From Vibrio ouci (GTDB taxonomy: Bacteria > Pseudomonadota > Gammaproteobacteria > Enterobacterales > Vibrionaceae), in NCBI RefSeq assembly GCF_004551525.1, contig NZ_SATR01000019.1, positions 1-64,000 of the forward strand: 64,000 bases of DNA. Direction: 5' to 3'. The first letter of the stretch is position 1, and every line of letters begins with the position of its first letter. Positions 1 to 8,652 of this stretch are shown one piece after another. A program made the position numbers and the translations under genes. The notes under the pieces were generated by a model. The model had not been told where the DNA came from. It did no database searches and saw nothing but the letters and a program-made list of their open reading frames with translations.

Positions 1-100
1 TTATCCGCTGAATACTTGCACCCTCGAAGGAATAAACAACAAGATAAAATTAATCAAGCGGATGGGATATGGCTATAGAGATACCGATTACTTCTTCTTA

Positions 101-129
101 AAGATAAAAGCGGCTTTCCCCGGAAAGCC
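101..129 (-). terminator. Rho-independent terminator of the MOSC/Hcr fusion gene
   Basis: Perfect 8-bp inverted repeat GGCTTTCC/GGAAAGCC at 112-129 with a two-base loop. Read on the minus strand it is followed by a T-rich tail (GCTTTTATCTT). It lies 36 bases after the stop codon of the minus-strand oxidoreductase gene. On the plus strand a T run occurs only about 10 bases later, so the minus-strand role is favoured. Confidence 0.65.
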
Positions 130-164
130 ACGATGAACCTTTTTTATTTGGCGCTGTTTAATGT

Positions 165-1982
165 TTAACTCACGACTTCAACATCGGTCTCAGGTGTACT
201 ACAGCACGCGAGAACAATGCCCATGTTTCGTTCATGATCTTGCAGGGCTGGAACATCCGGTTGGTGTACCTTACCTGACTCTACCGTCACCTTGCAGGCC
301 CCACATAAGCCAGCACGGCAACTATTGGCGATTGGTGCTCCAGCATCTTCAGCCTGCTCTAAAAGCGTTTTTTGATTGTCACCAACAAACACATGGCCAT
401 TAACACTCAAAGTCAGCTCTTTCAGTGGTTGAGCTGAAACTTGACTCACGCCAAACGCTTCTTGGTGATAGTGCTCTTCTGGCAAGCCTTTCTTCAGTAA
501 TAAATTTTTCGCTTTTTGCATGAAGCCATCTGGTCCACACACAAACACCTGACGCTGCTCAACATCTTGAATCTGTTTCAAGTGCGACAGAGTTAAACGC
601 CCCTTTAAGCCGAACCAGTCTGTAGGTGCTTGTGACAATGAGATAAGCACGGTAAGCCCATCGTGTTGACTACGCAGAGCATCCAATTCAGCTTTGCACG
701 GAATATCTTCAACACTTCGGCACTGATGATAGAAAACAACATCACCCATTTGATTATGATCCGCTAAATAGCGCAGCATTGATAACATAGGAGTGACGCC
801 GCTGCCCGCTGACAGCAGCAATATTGGATGATCGTGTTTATCACCCAAGTGGAAACTGCCGTCAGGCTCTTCGCACACTAGCTCATCACCGATATTAAGA
901 TGATCGATTAACCAGTTCGACACTCGGCCACCATCAATACGCTTAACGGAAATCGCCAAACGACCAGGACGTGAAGGGCTAGAGGACAAGGTATAGCGAC
1001 GGCCCACAGATTCATAATCGATAGGGACGGTAATTGGTAAATGTTGGCCCGGCTGATAAACCGGTAGCTCACCATGAGGAGGTTCCAACCAGAAAGTGAC
1101 AAAATCACGCGCTATTTCTTCACGCTCAACACAAGTCATGGTTAGTGTTTTCTTGCTGTTATCTGGGTAAAATTCTTTCTCTTTGTACTCTAGGACTTCG
1201 ATCGTGTCGTGTTTATTAATCACCCCTTCGTTCAGAGCGACAAGGTTTTGGCCAAAGAAGACGCCGCCACGTTCATTAGCGCGGAACTGAGATAGAGTAT
1301 TGAGTGGCTCTTTGCTACCACGAAACGCCCCTTTCTCGACGTCTACTGTCGTCAAAATACAGCGCTCGCACGGCTTAACGGCTTCAAATTCCACTTCGCC
1401 TATTCGAATTCGTTTCCAGCTATCTTCCGCAAATGGCTCAGTACCAGACACCACTAGGTTAGTTCGAAACTGTTCCATTGAGTGCTTTTCAGGGCTACGA
1501 CGGTTAAGCTCCGCCAGCGAGGCATCGCTGATGACCAATAGTGGGTAGCCATCCGCAAAACTGACATTGTGCCCAAGCTTTTCACGAATGCGGTTGGATT
1601 GCTCACCAGTAAAAAGCAGTTCGACTCGCTGACCTAGTACTTGGCTAAACCAATCATCCGCTTCATCCGTGGTGGTATAAGCAACAAAGTTATCTTTCCA
1701 AACCTGAGCTGGGGCTTCTTGCATTTTGAATTCGCTATAACGAACTCTTAAAGCTGAATGCCCTTGCGCGGTAAAAATAAGACCATCCTGAGTTAAGCAA
1801 GACTTCACCTTTACCATCTGCGGATACTTTCGAGCAGTGACCATTGAGCCGTCAGAAAGCGCTAGCATAAAACGTCGGTCAAACATCAACCCCTGCTTTT
1901 CTACCCAAGAAGTAGAAACAGAAAGGCCGCCGACAGATTTAACAGGAAACACGTTGATTTGAGAAAGAACTGGAGCTGACAT
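165..1982 (-). CDS. MOSC domain / ferredoxin-NAD reductase / 2Fe-2S fusion (Hcr-like)
   Basis: A 605-residue cytoplasmic electron-transfer protein made of three parts. Residues about 1-265 are a YcbX-like MOSC N-terminal barrel plus MOSC domain. Residues about 280-510 are a ferredoxin-NADP reductase module, with the FAD motif RRYTLSSSP near 330 and the NAD-binding motif SAGSGVTPM. The last 90 residues are a plant-type 2Fe-2S ferredoxin domain with cysteines at 555, 560, 563 and 593 (C-X4-C-X2-C-X29-C). The reductase half resembles Hcr, which passes electrons from NADH to the hybrid-cluster protein in nitric oxide or hydroxylamine metabolism. MOSC proteins act in molybdenum-cofactor-linked reductions. 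No hcp gene is in this window, so the electron acceptor is not shown. The start ATG at 1982 gives a full MOSC N-terminus. Confidence 0.88.
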   Translation of the reverse strand: MSAPVLSQINVFPVKSVGGLSVSTSWVEKQGLMFDRRFMLALSDGSMVTARKYPQMVKVKSCLTQDGLIFTAQGHSALRVRYSEFKMQEAPAQVWKDNFVAYTTTDEADDWFSQVLGQRVELLFTGEQSNRIREKLGHNVSFADGYPLLVISDASLAELNRRSPEKHSMEQFRTNLVVSGTEPFAEDSWKRIRIGEVEFEAVKPCERCILTTVDVEKGAFRGSKEPLNTLSQFRANERGGVFFGQNLVALNEGVINKHDTIEVLEYKEKEFYPDNSKKTLTMTCVEREEIARDFVTFWLEPPHGELPVYQPGQHLPITVPIDYESVGRRYTLSSSPSRPGRLAISVKRIDGGRVSNWLIDHLNIGDELVCEEPDGSFHLGDKHDHPILLLSAGSGVTPMLSMLRYLADHNQMGDVVFYHQCRSVEDIPCKAELDALRSQHDGLTVLISLSQAPTDWFGLKGRLTLSHLKQIQDVEQRQVFVCGPDGFMQKAKNLLLKKGLPEEHYHQEAFGVSQVSAQPLKELTLSVNGHVFVGDNQKTLLEQAEDAGAPIANSCRAGLCGACKVTVESGKVHQPDVPALQDHERNMGIVLACCSTPETDVEVVS

Positions 1983-2222
1983 TGCTTATCCTAAGCTAGG
2001 TATATTGTGCAGTTATTATACCCAACTGCATTACGCTGTCTTGACTTGAATTTGAAACAACGTATTGTAAATGTCAGGGTTCTATCTCAGAAACATGACA
2101 AATGTCAGAATTCCGCAAACATCAAAGCTTTAGGCGTTATCGCGTTGGACTTTCGATGCGAGCTCTAGATAATGGATATCACAAAATCGTTGTAATTAGG
2201 GAACTAACACAAAGGAGTTCAT

Positions 2223-2381
2223 ATGAATAAGTTAGTAATGATCCTGCTATGTATCTTTCTTCCACCATTAGCAGTATTTATCGATAAAGGTTTAAACAAA
2301 GACTTTGTTATCAACCTTATTTTGACTTTCTTCTTCTTCCTACCAGGATCAATTCACGCACTTTGGTTGACACTAAAGTAA
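2223..2381 (+). CDS. Small Pmp3/YqaE-family membrane protein (UPF0057)
   Basis: A 52-residue protein with two hydrophobic segments (about 3-20 and 28-50). It shows the family hallmarks: a proline pair after the first segment (FLPPLAVFIDKG), an N-x-x-L-T segment, and a late P-G-x-I-H-A motif. Pmp3/YqaE proteins are tiny inner-membrane proteins induced by salt, cold or envelope stress in many organisms; their precise activity is unclear. A strong ribosome-binding site AAAGGAG lies at 2212-2218, correctly spaced from the ATG. It stands alone between the divergent MOSC/Hcr gene and pyrC. Confidence 0.85.
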   Translation: MNKLVMILLCIFLPPLAVFIDKGLNKDFVINLILTFFFFLPGSIHALWLTLK

Positions 2382-2430
2382 GTGAAAGATTGCCTATGAT
2401 TTAGGCAACTAAAGCCTCTCACTGAAAAAG

Positions 2431-2465
2431 AGGATGAAATACTGAGCAGATTGCTCTATCATCCT
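2431..2465. other. Two-part hairpin between the Pmp3-like gene and pyrC
   Basis: Outer arms AGGATGA/TCATCCT (2431-2437 and 2459-2465) enclose an inner stem GAGCA/TGCTC with a 3-base loop (2444-2456). A second small hairpin TGCCT/AGGCA sits at 2391-2407. Neither has a T tail, so classical termination is doubtful. They may end the upstream transcript or form part of the pyrC leader. Confidence 0.45.
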
Positions 2466-2474
2466 GTCGCCTAA

Positions 2475-2490
2475 GCGTAAGCGTTTGCTT
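2475..2490 (+). promoter_or_regulatory. Candidate PurR operator upstream of pyrC
   Basis: The 16-mer gcgtaagcgtttgctt matches the PurR consensus ACGCAAACGTTTGCGT at 12 of 16 positions, including the whole central CGTTTGC. It is centred about 68 bases before the pyrC start. In E. coli pyrC is repressed by PurR, so the position is sensible. Binding is inferred, not shown. Confidence 0.4.
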
Positions 2491-2550
2491 TGACAGTTTT
2501 CGCTGCGTTTAGGCTCCAATCAGACAACCTAAAATATGGTGGGAGCAAAA

Positions 2551-3579
2551 ATGACAACACTTACGATCACACGTCCTGACGACTGGCACGTTCACCTACG
2601 CGATGGCGAAGTGCTAAAGGATACCGTGCGAGACATTAGCCGCTACAACGGTCGCGCGCTAATCATGCCAAATACCATCCCACCTGTAACTAACACTGAA
2701 ATGGCTCTTGCTTACCGCGAGCGTATCATGGCAGAAAAGCCAAGCGAGCAATTCGAGCCGCTGATGGCGTTATACCTGACAGACAACACCACTCCAGAAG
2801 AAATTCGTAAAGCAAAAGAGTCTGGTGCAGCGGTAGCCGCTAAGCTATACCCAGCAGGCGCAACAACCAACTCTGATTCAGGCGTAACATCGGCAAAGAA
2901 TATCTATCACGTTCTTGAAGCAATGCAAGAAGTGGGTATGTTGCTCTTGGTACACGGTGAAGTGACTCACCACGATGTCGATATCTTCGACCGCGAGAAA
3001 CAGTTCTTAGACACAGTGTTAGCGCCAATCGTGAATGACTTCCCGAACCTAAAGATTGTTCTTGAGCACATCACGACTGCCGATGCAGCTAACTTTGTGA
3101 AGAACGCTAACGAGAACGTAGCAGCAACAATTACTGCGCACCACCTACTATACAACCGCAACCACATGTTAGTTGGCGGAATTAAACCACACTTCTACTG
3201 CCTACCAATTTTGAAGCGCAACACCCACCAAACTGCGCTAATCGAAGCGGCAACAAGCGGCAGCAAGAAGTTCTTCTTAGGGACTGACTCTGCGCCACAC
3301 GCGAAAGGCATGAAAGAAGCGGCTTGTGGCTGTGCGGGTTCGTATACTGCACACGCAGCTCTAGAGTTATACGCTGAAGTGTTCGACCAAGAAGGTAAAC
3401 TAGACAATCTAGAAGCGTTCGCAAGCCATAATGGCCCTGACTTCTACGGTGTACCGCGCAACGCAGATACAGTAACGCTAGTGAAAGAAGAGTGGCCAGT
3501 TGCTGAAAGCATGCCATTTGGCAACGACATTGTTGTGCCAATTCGTGCTGGTGAAACTATCGCATGGAAAGTGAAATAA
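2551..3579 (+). CDS. pyrC: Dihydroorotase
   Basis: Class II dihydroorotase, 342 residues from the chosen start, which interconverts N-carbamoyl-L-aspartate and dihydroorotate in pyrimidine synthesis. The N-terminal metal-binding H-x-H lies in [10 protein letters not shown]. The lysine expected to be carboxylated is in AAKLYPAG, further metal-binding histidines are in LLVHGEV and VLEHITT, and the catalytic aspartate is in LGTDSAPH. I start at ATG 2551 because GGGAG (2540-2544) is well placed for it and the family begins near this Met. An in-frame ATG at 2536 would add five residues without a ribosome-binding site. The gene is monocistronic, with its own terminator. Confidence 0.96.
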   Translation: MTTLTITRPDDWHVHLRDGEVLKDTVRDISRYNGRALIMPNTIPPVTNTEMALAYRERIMAEKPSEQFEPLMALYLTDNTTPEEIRKAKESGAAVAAKLYPAGATTNSDSGVTSAKNIYHVLEAMQEVGMLLLVHGEVTHHDVDIFDREKQFLDTVLAPIVNDFPNLKIVLEHITTADAANFVKNANENVAATITAHHLLYNRNHMLVGGIKPHFYCLPILKRNTHQTALIEAATSGSKKFFLGTDSAPHAKGMKEAACGCAGSYTAHAALELYAEVFDQEGKLDNLEAFASHNGPDFYGVPRNADTVTLVKEEWPVAESMPFGNDIVVPIRAGETIAWKVK

Positions 3580-3603
3580 TCACTTCCTTGTAGTCAATAT
3601 TGT

Positions 3604-3635
3604 AAAGAGCCACCTTAGGGTGGCTCTTTCATTTT
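3604..3635 (+). terminator. Rho-independent terminator after pyrC
   Basis: Perfect 11-bp stem AAAGAGCCACC/GGTGGCTCTTT with loop TTAG, followed by CATTTTT. It lies 25 bases after the pyrC stop. Confidence 0.9.
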
Positions 3636-3691
3636 TAACCATTAGACATATTTGACCTAAACTAACGCTATAGCTATCGGTAAAGGCATTT

Positions 3692-4849
3692 ATGGGAATT
3701 AACCTCGATATACCTACCCTGTCTGTAGTTTGTGTATTACTCGCGTTCACTTACAGTATTAGTTTAGCGCTGATACAAAAACTCCAGCCCCAGATTAAAG
3801 GGATTAACCTTATTTCCCTCGCTTTATTCACGCTGGGCGTTGGCTTCTTGCTCCTCAGCTATGGCAACAACGCGACTTTGTGGCTAACCAAGATATTGGC
3901 CAACTCCTTCATCATGTTTAGTTTCACTCTCATACTTCACGGTGTATGTCAGCTTCGCGGGTACCCTACCTCGATTACCAACCATGGCTATTACGCACTA
4001 CCGCTGGTCATTATCGGCTTAACCTACTTCACCTATTTTTCCATTTCGACCCATGCCCGAATCGCGATTGTCGCCATATATACGTCATACATGAGTATTT
4101 TAACCTTTTACGCTAACCATAAAGGTGTAGCCGAAGACATTGCGCCATCTAAGGTTCTGCTCTCAAGCGGTATGCTGATTTATGCAGGGTATGCGCTGTT
4201 TCGTATGGTTTATCTTCCTTTTGAGCACACCATCAAAGACTTTATGGTCGCCAGCTGGGTTCACCAATATGCATTTATCAGCCTAGTCATAATGATCATT
4301 TTCATCGGCCTATCGGTAACTTGGATGTTAGCAGGGCGACTAGTCGCCACCATTTATGATACATCTTTAAAAGACGGACTCACCAAGCTATACAACCGTC
4401 GAGCATTAGAGGAGTTAGTTCCCAAAGAAGTCACCCGCGCGTTTCGCTTCGAACACCAACTTTCAATACTGCTGATTGACATCGATAATTTCAAACAAAT
4501 CAATGACATATATGGTCACCAGACCGGTGATCAAGTGCTGAGGGAAATAGGCAGGATCTTAAAAGTAGAAACATTCAACAACGAGTTTTCGTTTCGATAT
4601 GGTGGTGAAGAGTTCCTAGTCTTATTGCCAGAAACCACCGAACAACAAGCAGAAGTCATCGCAGAAAGAATCAGAGAAGTGATTGCTAGAACTCCGCTGT
4701 TACCTAGCCATCGTGAGCGCTGCACTGCCAGCTTTGGCGTCAGTGCCTTAAGAGATGGAGAACATTGGGAGTCACTCATCGAGAGGGCTGACAAAGCTCT
4801 GTACAGCGCGAAACGCAGCGGTAAAAACCGAGTCGTCGTGAGTGACTGA
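3692..4849 (+). CDS. Membrane-bound GGDEF diguanylate cyclase
   Basis: A 385-residue protein with about six or seven membrane-spanning segments in residues 1-220. A C-terminal GGDEF domain (about 225-383) has the active-site signature GGEEF at 304-308. The catalytic residues and the DGLTKLYNRR entry motif are intact, so synthesis of c-di-GMP from GTP is expected. The four residues five positions before GGEEF are not RxxD, so the usual product-inhibition site appears absent. No known extracellular sensor domain was recognised in the membrane part. It stands alone after the pyrC terminator. Confidence 0.9.
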   Translation: MGINLDIPTLSVVCVLLAFTYSISLALIQKLQPQIKGINLISLALFTLGVGFLLLSYGNNATLWLTKILANSFIMFSFTLILHGVCQLRGYPTSITNHGYYALPLVIIGLTYFTYFSISTHARIAIVAIYTSYMSILTFYANHKGVAEDIAPSKVLLSSGMLIYAGYALFRMVYLPFEHTIKDFMVASWVHQYAFISLVIMIIFIGLSVTWMLAGRLVATIYDTSLKDGLTKLYNRRALEELVPKEVTRAFRFEHQLSILLIDIDNFKQINDIYGHQTGDQVLREIGRILKVETFNNEFSFRYGGEEFLVLLPETTEQQAEVIAERIREVIARTPLLPSHRERCTASFGVSALRDGEHWESLIERADKALYSAKRSGKNRVVVSD

Positions 4850-4864
4850 TTGTACCAAGCTTGG

Positions 4865-4990
4865 TTACAGGCCGATCGCATTCATCAGACGCAGTGGCCA
4901 AGTTAGCTCGCCAAAAGCAATCAAATCATAAATGGTAAAAAACAGCACACAGATAATCGCAAGCTTTAACAGTCGAAAAAGAATAAGCAT
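4865..4990 (-). CDS. Putative 41-residue single-TM protein
   Basis: The minus strand encodes a 41-residue peptide beginning MLILFRLLKL. It has a hydrophobic segment (residues about 2-27), then an amphipathic tail ending PLRLMNAIGL. It fills most of the gap between the convergent GGDEF gene and the next small protein. Upstream sequence (tgtaaacttgatgtcttact) shows no convincing Shine-Dalgarno site, which weakens the call. I do not recognise a family. Confidence 0.35.
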   Translation of the reverse strand: MLILFRLLKLAIICVLFFTIYDLIAFGELTWPLRLMNAIGL

Positions 4991-5090
4991 AGTAAGACAT
5001 CAAGTTTACAAAGTGGCCGTCAGAATGACTTAACTCTCGATTTCAATCAAGTGGTAAGCTTCTCAAGCCCTTAGTTAAATAGATAAAAGT

Positions 5091-5116
5091 AAAAAAGCCG
5101 CACAAGGCGGCTTTTT
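5091..5116 (-). terminator. Terminator of the 66-residue protein gene
   Basis: Stem AAAAAGCCGC/GCGGCTTTTT with a 5-base loop. On the minus strand it ends in a T6 tract followed by ACTTTT. It lies 18 bases after the stop of the small minus-strand gene. Confidence 0.85.
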
Positions 5117-5133
5117 AAAATTCAATTTGAGTA

Positions 5134-5334
5134 TTAATGAATTGGCGTATCTGTCTTTGCGTAGAACTGACCAAAATACTGCTCTAGAACTTCCGGTGTC
5201 AGCTTGCCTTCAGCTTCTAGCTTTTTAAGCTCTGCTGCGATAGCTTGCTGCTCTTCTAAAGATGGCAACGCCACTTCTGGCTCATCACCCATCTCTTGAG
5301 ACATTTGCTCTAGCTCTTTTTCGAAATCACTCAT
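5134..5334 (-). CDS. Small acidic protein, 66 residues, unknown function
   Basis: A soluble, strongly acidic protein beginning MSDFEKELEQ and rich in Glu, Gln and Ala. Helix and possible coiled coil are likely through most of it (about 2-45), with a short aromatic stretch EQYFGQFYAK near the C-terminus. I start at ATG 5334, preceded by AAGG and GGGA elements. A longer in-frame reading would run back through the upstream terminator hairpin and is not credible. It lies directly downstream of the chemoreceptor gene on the same strand, and the receptor's terminator forms part of its leader. No family was recognised; a regulatory or adaptor role would be a guess. Confidence 0.7.
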   Translation of the reverse strand: MSDFEKELEQMSQEMGDEPEVALPSLEEQQAIAAELKKLEAEGKLTPEVLEQYFGQFYAKTDTPIH

Positions 5335-5355
5335 GATCCCACTTACCTTTAAAAT

Positions 5356-5395
5356 AATAACTGAGGCTAAGTCTACCGATTTAGCCTCAGTTATT
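5356..5395 (-). terminator. Terminator of the chemoreceptor gene, inside the next gene's leader
   Basis: Perfect 15-bp inverted repeat AATAACTGAGGCTAA/TTAGCCTCAGTTATT with a 10-base loop. On the minus strand it leads into TTATTTT. It follows the receptor stop by about 15 bases and ends about 21 bases before the ATG of the small acidic protein, so that gene would depend on readthrough or on a promoter within this short stretch. Confidence 0.85.
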
Positions 5396-5409
5396 CTAGT
5401 CACTACAGA

Positions 5410-7323
5410 CTATAGCTTAAAGCTGCCTACCATTCGGTCTAGACGAACCGACAGTTCCTTAAGCTCTGCACTTGCTTCTGCAAGCTCTTCAGCTGTACCT
5501 GTCGTGACTTCGTTGACCGCATTAATCTCTTCAATGTTTTGATTGATGGTATGTACCACGGTCGACTGCTCTTCCGTTGCTGTCGCGACTTGAGTGTTTC
5601 TATCTGAGATATCGTGAATACGCTCAGAAATACTGATCAGTACTTGCACCGCTTCATCAGACGCAGACACACCCTCACCTGTCACCGCTTTACCCGCATC
5701 CATCGCGGTTACCGCATCTTTAGCATCGCTTTGTAGTTGATTGATCATCTTCTGGATCTCTTCGGTCGAGTCCGCAGTACGACTTGCTAAGTTACGTACT
5801 TCGTCCGCTACCACAGCAAAGCCACGCCCTTGCTCACCCGCACGCGCAGCTTCAATCGCCGCGTTGAGTGCCAGCAAGTTAGTCTGCTCTGAAATATCAC
5901 GAATAACACCAAGGATTGAACCAATATCTTGCGTCGTTGAAGCAAGCTGCCCAACAACCTGACCTGTGCTCTCGATGTCCGCCGCTAAACGGCTAATTGC
6001 ATCTTTCGCTTGGTTAACAACGTCTTGTCCCACTTGGGTGTTGCTTGATGCTTCTGAAGCTGTTTCTGCAGCCGTTGCAGCATTGCTGGCGATTTCACTA
6101 ATGGTTGCACCCATTTGGTTAATCGCAGTCACGACTTGGATGGTTTGATCACGCTGAGCCTGACTATTGTCATGAGTGATATGCGCTTTATTTGAAACGC
6201 CATCAGCCGCAGACTGAAGCGCGCTACTTGTTTCGGCGACTTCTTTCATCGATTGGTGGATCTTTTCAATGAAGCCATTAAAGCCTTCGGATAGCTGACC
6301 AATCTCATCATTGCCTTTTACTTCAATACGCTGAGATAAATCGCCATCACCTTTGCCTAAGTCAGCAAAGCGAACTGAAATAGCACGAATTGGGCGGGCG
6401 ATACTATTCGCCAAGAAGATCCCCATCAGAATGAACAGGCCTGCGACAACAACGGTTGTCACCATCATCTGTTTGGCCACGGCATTCAGATCAGCAAAGA
6501 CTTCATCAACTGGCACTACACCCACCACAAACCAGTCCATCGTCGGAATATAAGTACTTGCGACAAATACTTGTTTCCCTTCATAGTCCGCTTGGATTAG
6601 GTTAAAGCCCGATTTTCCAAGTAACTCAGAAGACTCCGAACCATATAAATTCGATAGTGACGATTTCGCTTTGTTCGATTCGCGGTGGATTTGAATATCA
6701 CCTTTAGCATCCGCTAGGAATACAAAACCAGTGTCTTGAATGCGGAAGCTGTTCAGTAACGAAACCATATCGTCCATCGACTTAGACAAACCTGCCATCG
6801 CGTGGCCATTCAGCTGTTGATAGTTAGTGAACATTTTCACATCACCATTGGCTTCTTGGAAAATACTCACTGAGGTGTCTTTACCTGATTGAGTAAAACC
6901 AAAGAACCAACCATCTTGCTGTTGATTAAGCTGGCGCAAGAAACCGTTCTGGTTCCAGTAGTATGCGGTATCGCGGTTTGCTACTGATGCATCGTTCAGC
7001 TGATATTGGTTGCGAACATTATTAAGCTGCTTGATAAGCAGGCGTTCTGTCTCAGGACTAATTTCTGTTGTATCTACCGCTTGTTTAATAAATTCGTTGT
7101 TGGCAAGCTGGTGAGCTGCCGATAAAAGTTGGCTAACATCGCGGTCGATTTGACTATTAATTTGCTCCAGCATCAGTGGAAGCTCGATATCGATGAGACG
7201 GTGCTCTAATACCGATCGCGCTTGTCGTTGAGCCATCACACCAACAATAATCGTTGAAGCCAGTACCGCAAAGGTGATACCTGCAACGACCTTTTGTTTT
7301 ATGCTAATTGAAGTTAGTTTCAT
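5410..7323 (-). CDS. Methyl-accepting chemotaxis protein
   Basis: A 637-residue transmembrane chemoreceptor that signals through CheW/CheA to the flagellar motor. It has one N-terminal membrane segment (about 10-30), then a periplasmic sensor region of about 250 residues, probably Cache-like (aromatic-rich, e.g. AYYWNQNGF and [12 protein letters not shown]). A second membrane segment (about 283-305), a HAMP linker and a long cytoplasmic coiled-coil domain follow. The signalling tip is canonical, with [15 protein letters not shown]. The ligand cannot be read from sequence. There is no C-terminal CheR-binding pentapeptide (the protein ends GSFKL). It is expressed from a FliA-type promoter about 100 bases upstream. 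Confidence 0.95.
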   Translation of the reverse strand: MKLTSISIKQKVVAGITFAVLASTIIVGVMAQRQARSVLEHRLIDIELPLMLEQINSQIDRDVSQLLSAAHQLANNEFIKQAVDTTEISPETERLLIKQLNNVRNQYQLNDASVANRDTAYYWNQNGFLRQLNQQQDGWFFGFTQSGKDTSVSIFQEANGDVKMFTNYQQLNGHAMAGLSKSMDDMVSLLNSFRIQDTGFVFLADAKGDIQIHRESNKAKSSLSNLYGSESSELLGKSGFNLIQADYEGKQVFVASTYIPTMDWFVVGVVPVDEVFADLNAVAKQMMVTTVVVAGLFILMGIFLANSIARPIRAISVRFADLGKGDGDLSQRIEVKGNDEIGQLSEGFNGFIEKIHQSMKEVAETSSALQSAADGVSNKAHITHDNSQAQRDQTIQVVTAINQMGATISEIASNAATAAETASEASSNTQVGQDVVNQAKDAISRLAADIESTGQVVGQLASTTQDIGSILGVIRDISEQTNLLALNAAIEAARAGEQGRGFAVVADEVRNLASRTADSTEEIQKMINQLQSDAKDAVTAMDAGKAVTGEGVSASDEAVQVLISISERIHDISDRNTQVATATEEQSTVVHTINQNIEEINAVNEVTTGTAEELAEASAELKELSVRLDRMVGSFKL

Positions 7324-7426
7324 GTCTGCTGCCTTTCAAAGCATTAGGTTTCGTAAAGGGTAATAAGTGGTCAGTGACACATAAGAGTAGTGCCGTCCTT
7401 TTGATAGACCTTCCAGCCAATATAGT

Positions 7427-7453
7427 ATATCGGACAAAACAAACATTTCTTTA
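7427..7453 (-). promoter_or_regulatory. FliA (sigma-28) promoter of the chemoreceptor
   Basis: On the minus strand: TAAA, exactly 15 bases, then TCCGATAT. The consensus is TAAA-N15-GCCGATAA, so the -10 matches 6 of 8 with the central CCGATA intact. It lies about 104 bases before the receptor start codon, the expected place for a class III flagellar/chemotaxis promoter. The remaining bases of the 7324-7684 gap show no other resolved element; the operon starting at 7685 must have its promoter there. Confidence 0.7.
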
Positions 7454-7684
7454 CTAAATATATCGATAACAAATTGATTAACTGAAAAGTAAGATTTCTC
7501 TTACCGTTAAATTTCGTGCTTGATTTTTTATTCATAATTCATAAACAATTGAATCTATGGAATTTATCATCGGCATCCTTCTAGTCGCTGTTGATTTTTC
7601 CATCAATCAGTTAACCGCTCAGTTCAAACGTGGAACTTTTTTCGTTCACCAGATACTAAGTGAAAAATAGGGAGAAACACGATC

Positions 7685-8641
7685 ATGAATTCTGACGCTC
7701 TAAAACACCTACGCGAATACTTAAACAGCCAAGTTATTGGCCAGAGCGAACTGGTGAACCAATTGCTCATCGCACTGCTTGCCGATGGCCACATTTTGGT
7801 TGAAGGGCCTCCGGGACTTGCCAAAACTCGCGCAGTAAAATCATTGGCTGATTGCATTGAAGGTGATTTTCACCGTATTCAATTTACCCCAGACTTACTG
7901 CCAGCGGACTTAACCGGCACTGATATATTCCGTCCTGAAACAGGCGAATTCACCTTCCAATCTGGACCTATTTTCAATTCATTGGTACTAGCCGATGAGA
8001 TCAACCGTGCGCCGGCTAAGGTACAAGCAGCGATGCTCGAAGCCATGGCAGAAAAACAGATCACCGCGGGCCGCAACACTTATGCGCTACCAGAGCTTTT
8101 CTTAGTGATGGCGACGCAAAACCCGATTGAACAAGAAGGGACCTATCCTCTGCCAGAAGCGCAGTTGGACCGCTTCTTAATTCACCTTGATGTAAACTAC
8201 CCAGACGCACAAAGTGAACTTGAGATTTTACGCCTTAACCGTGGCGAGGCGAAAGGCGACACTGCCCCGACGCCACCAACTCTGACTCAAGCCGATATTT
8301 TTGCCGCGCGCCAGTCTGTTCTCAATGTCCACATGGCTGACACTATCGAGCAATACATCATTCGACTGATCATCGCGACTCGCAATCCTAGCAACTATGA
8401 TGACACACTTGCTCAATGGTTAGAGATGGGGGTAAGTCCTCGTGCCACTATCGCCCTTGACCGTTGTGCTCGCGCTCATGCTTGGTTAAATGGTCGAGAC
8501 TTTGTTTCACCTGAAGATGTTCAAGCGATGGCATTTCCTGTACTGAGACACCGTTTACTGCTGAGTTACCAAGCGCAAGCGGAAGGTATTCATCCAAATC
8601 AAGTCATCAACAAGCTTCTTTCTTTAGTAGGTAGCGCTTAA
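7685..8641 (+). CDS. MoxR-family AAA+ ATPase
   Basis: A 318-residue MoxR-type AAA+ ATPase, thought to act as a chaperone for assembling or activating VWA-domain partners. The Walker A is GPPGLAKT (about 41-48), the Walker B is LVLADEINRAP (about 100-110), and the sensor-1/arginine-finger region contains ATQNPIEQEGTYPLPEAQLD. The C-terminal lid domain ends near 318. It is the first gene of a six-gene run on the same strand in which the following genes encode DUF58, DUF4381 and VWA proteins, the usual MoxR/Bat arrangement. GGGAGA lies upstream of the ATG. Confidence 0.93.
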   Translation: MNSDALKHLREYLNSQVIGQSELVNQLLIALLADGHILVEGPPGLAKTRAVKSLADCIEGDFHRIQFTPDLLPADLTGTDIFRPETGEFTFQSGPIFNSLVLADEINRAPAKVQAAMLEAMAEKQITAGRNTYALPELFLVMATQNPIEQEGTYPLPEAQLDRFLIHLDVNYPDAQSELEILRLNRGEAKGDTAPTPPTLTQADIFAARQSVLNVHMADTIEQYIIRLIIATRNPSNYDDTLAQWLEMGVSPRATIALDRCARAHAWLNGRDFVSPEDVQAMAFPVLRHRLLLSYQAQAEGIHPNQVINKLLSLVGSA

Positions 8642-8652
8642 GGTTAAATGAT

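Noticed and set aside
4854..4865. Palindrome ACCAAGCTTGGT after the first GGDEF gene
   Set aside because: It has no loop and no T tail, so it is not a convincing terminator; it contains only a chance HindIII-like core.
5335..5403. N-terminal extension of the 66-residue protein (reading ITEAKSVDLASVI)
   Set aside because: This stretch is translation of the receptor's terminator palindrome; the same words arise on both strands because of the inverted repeat.
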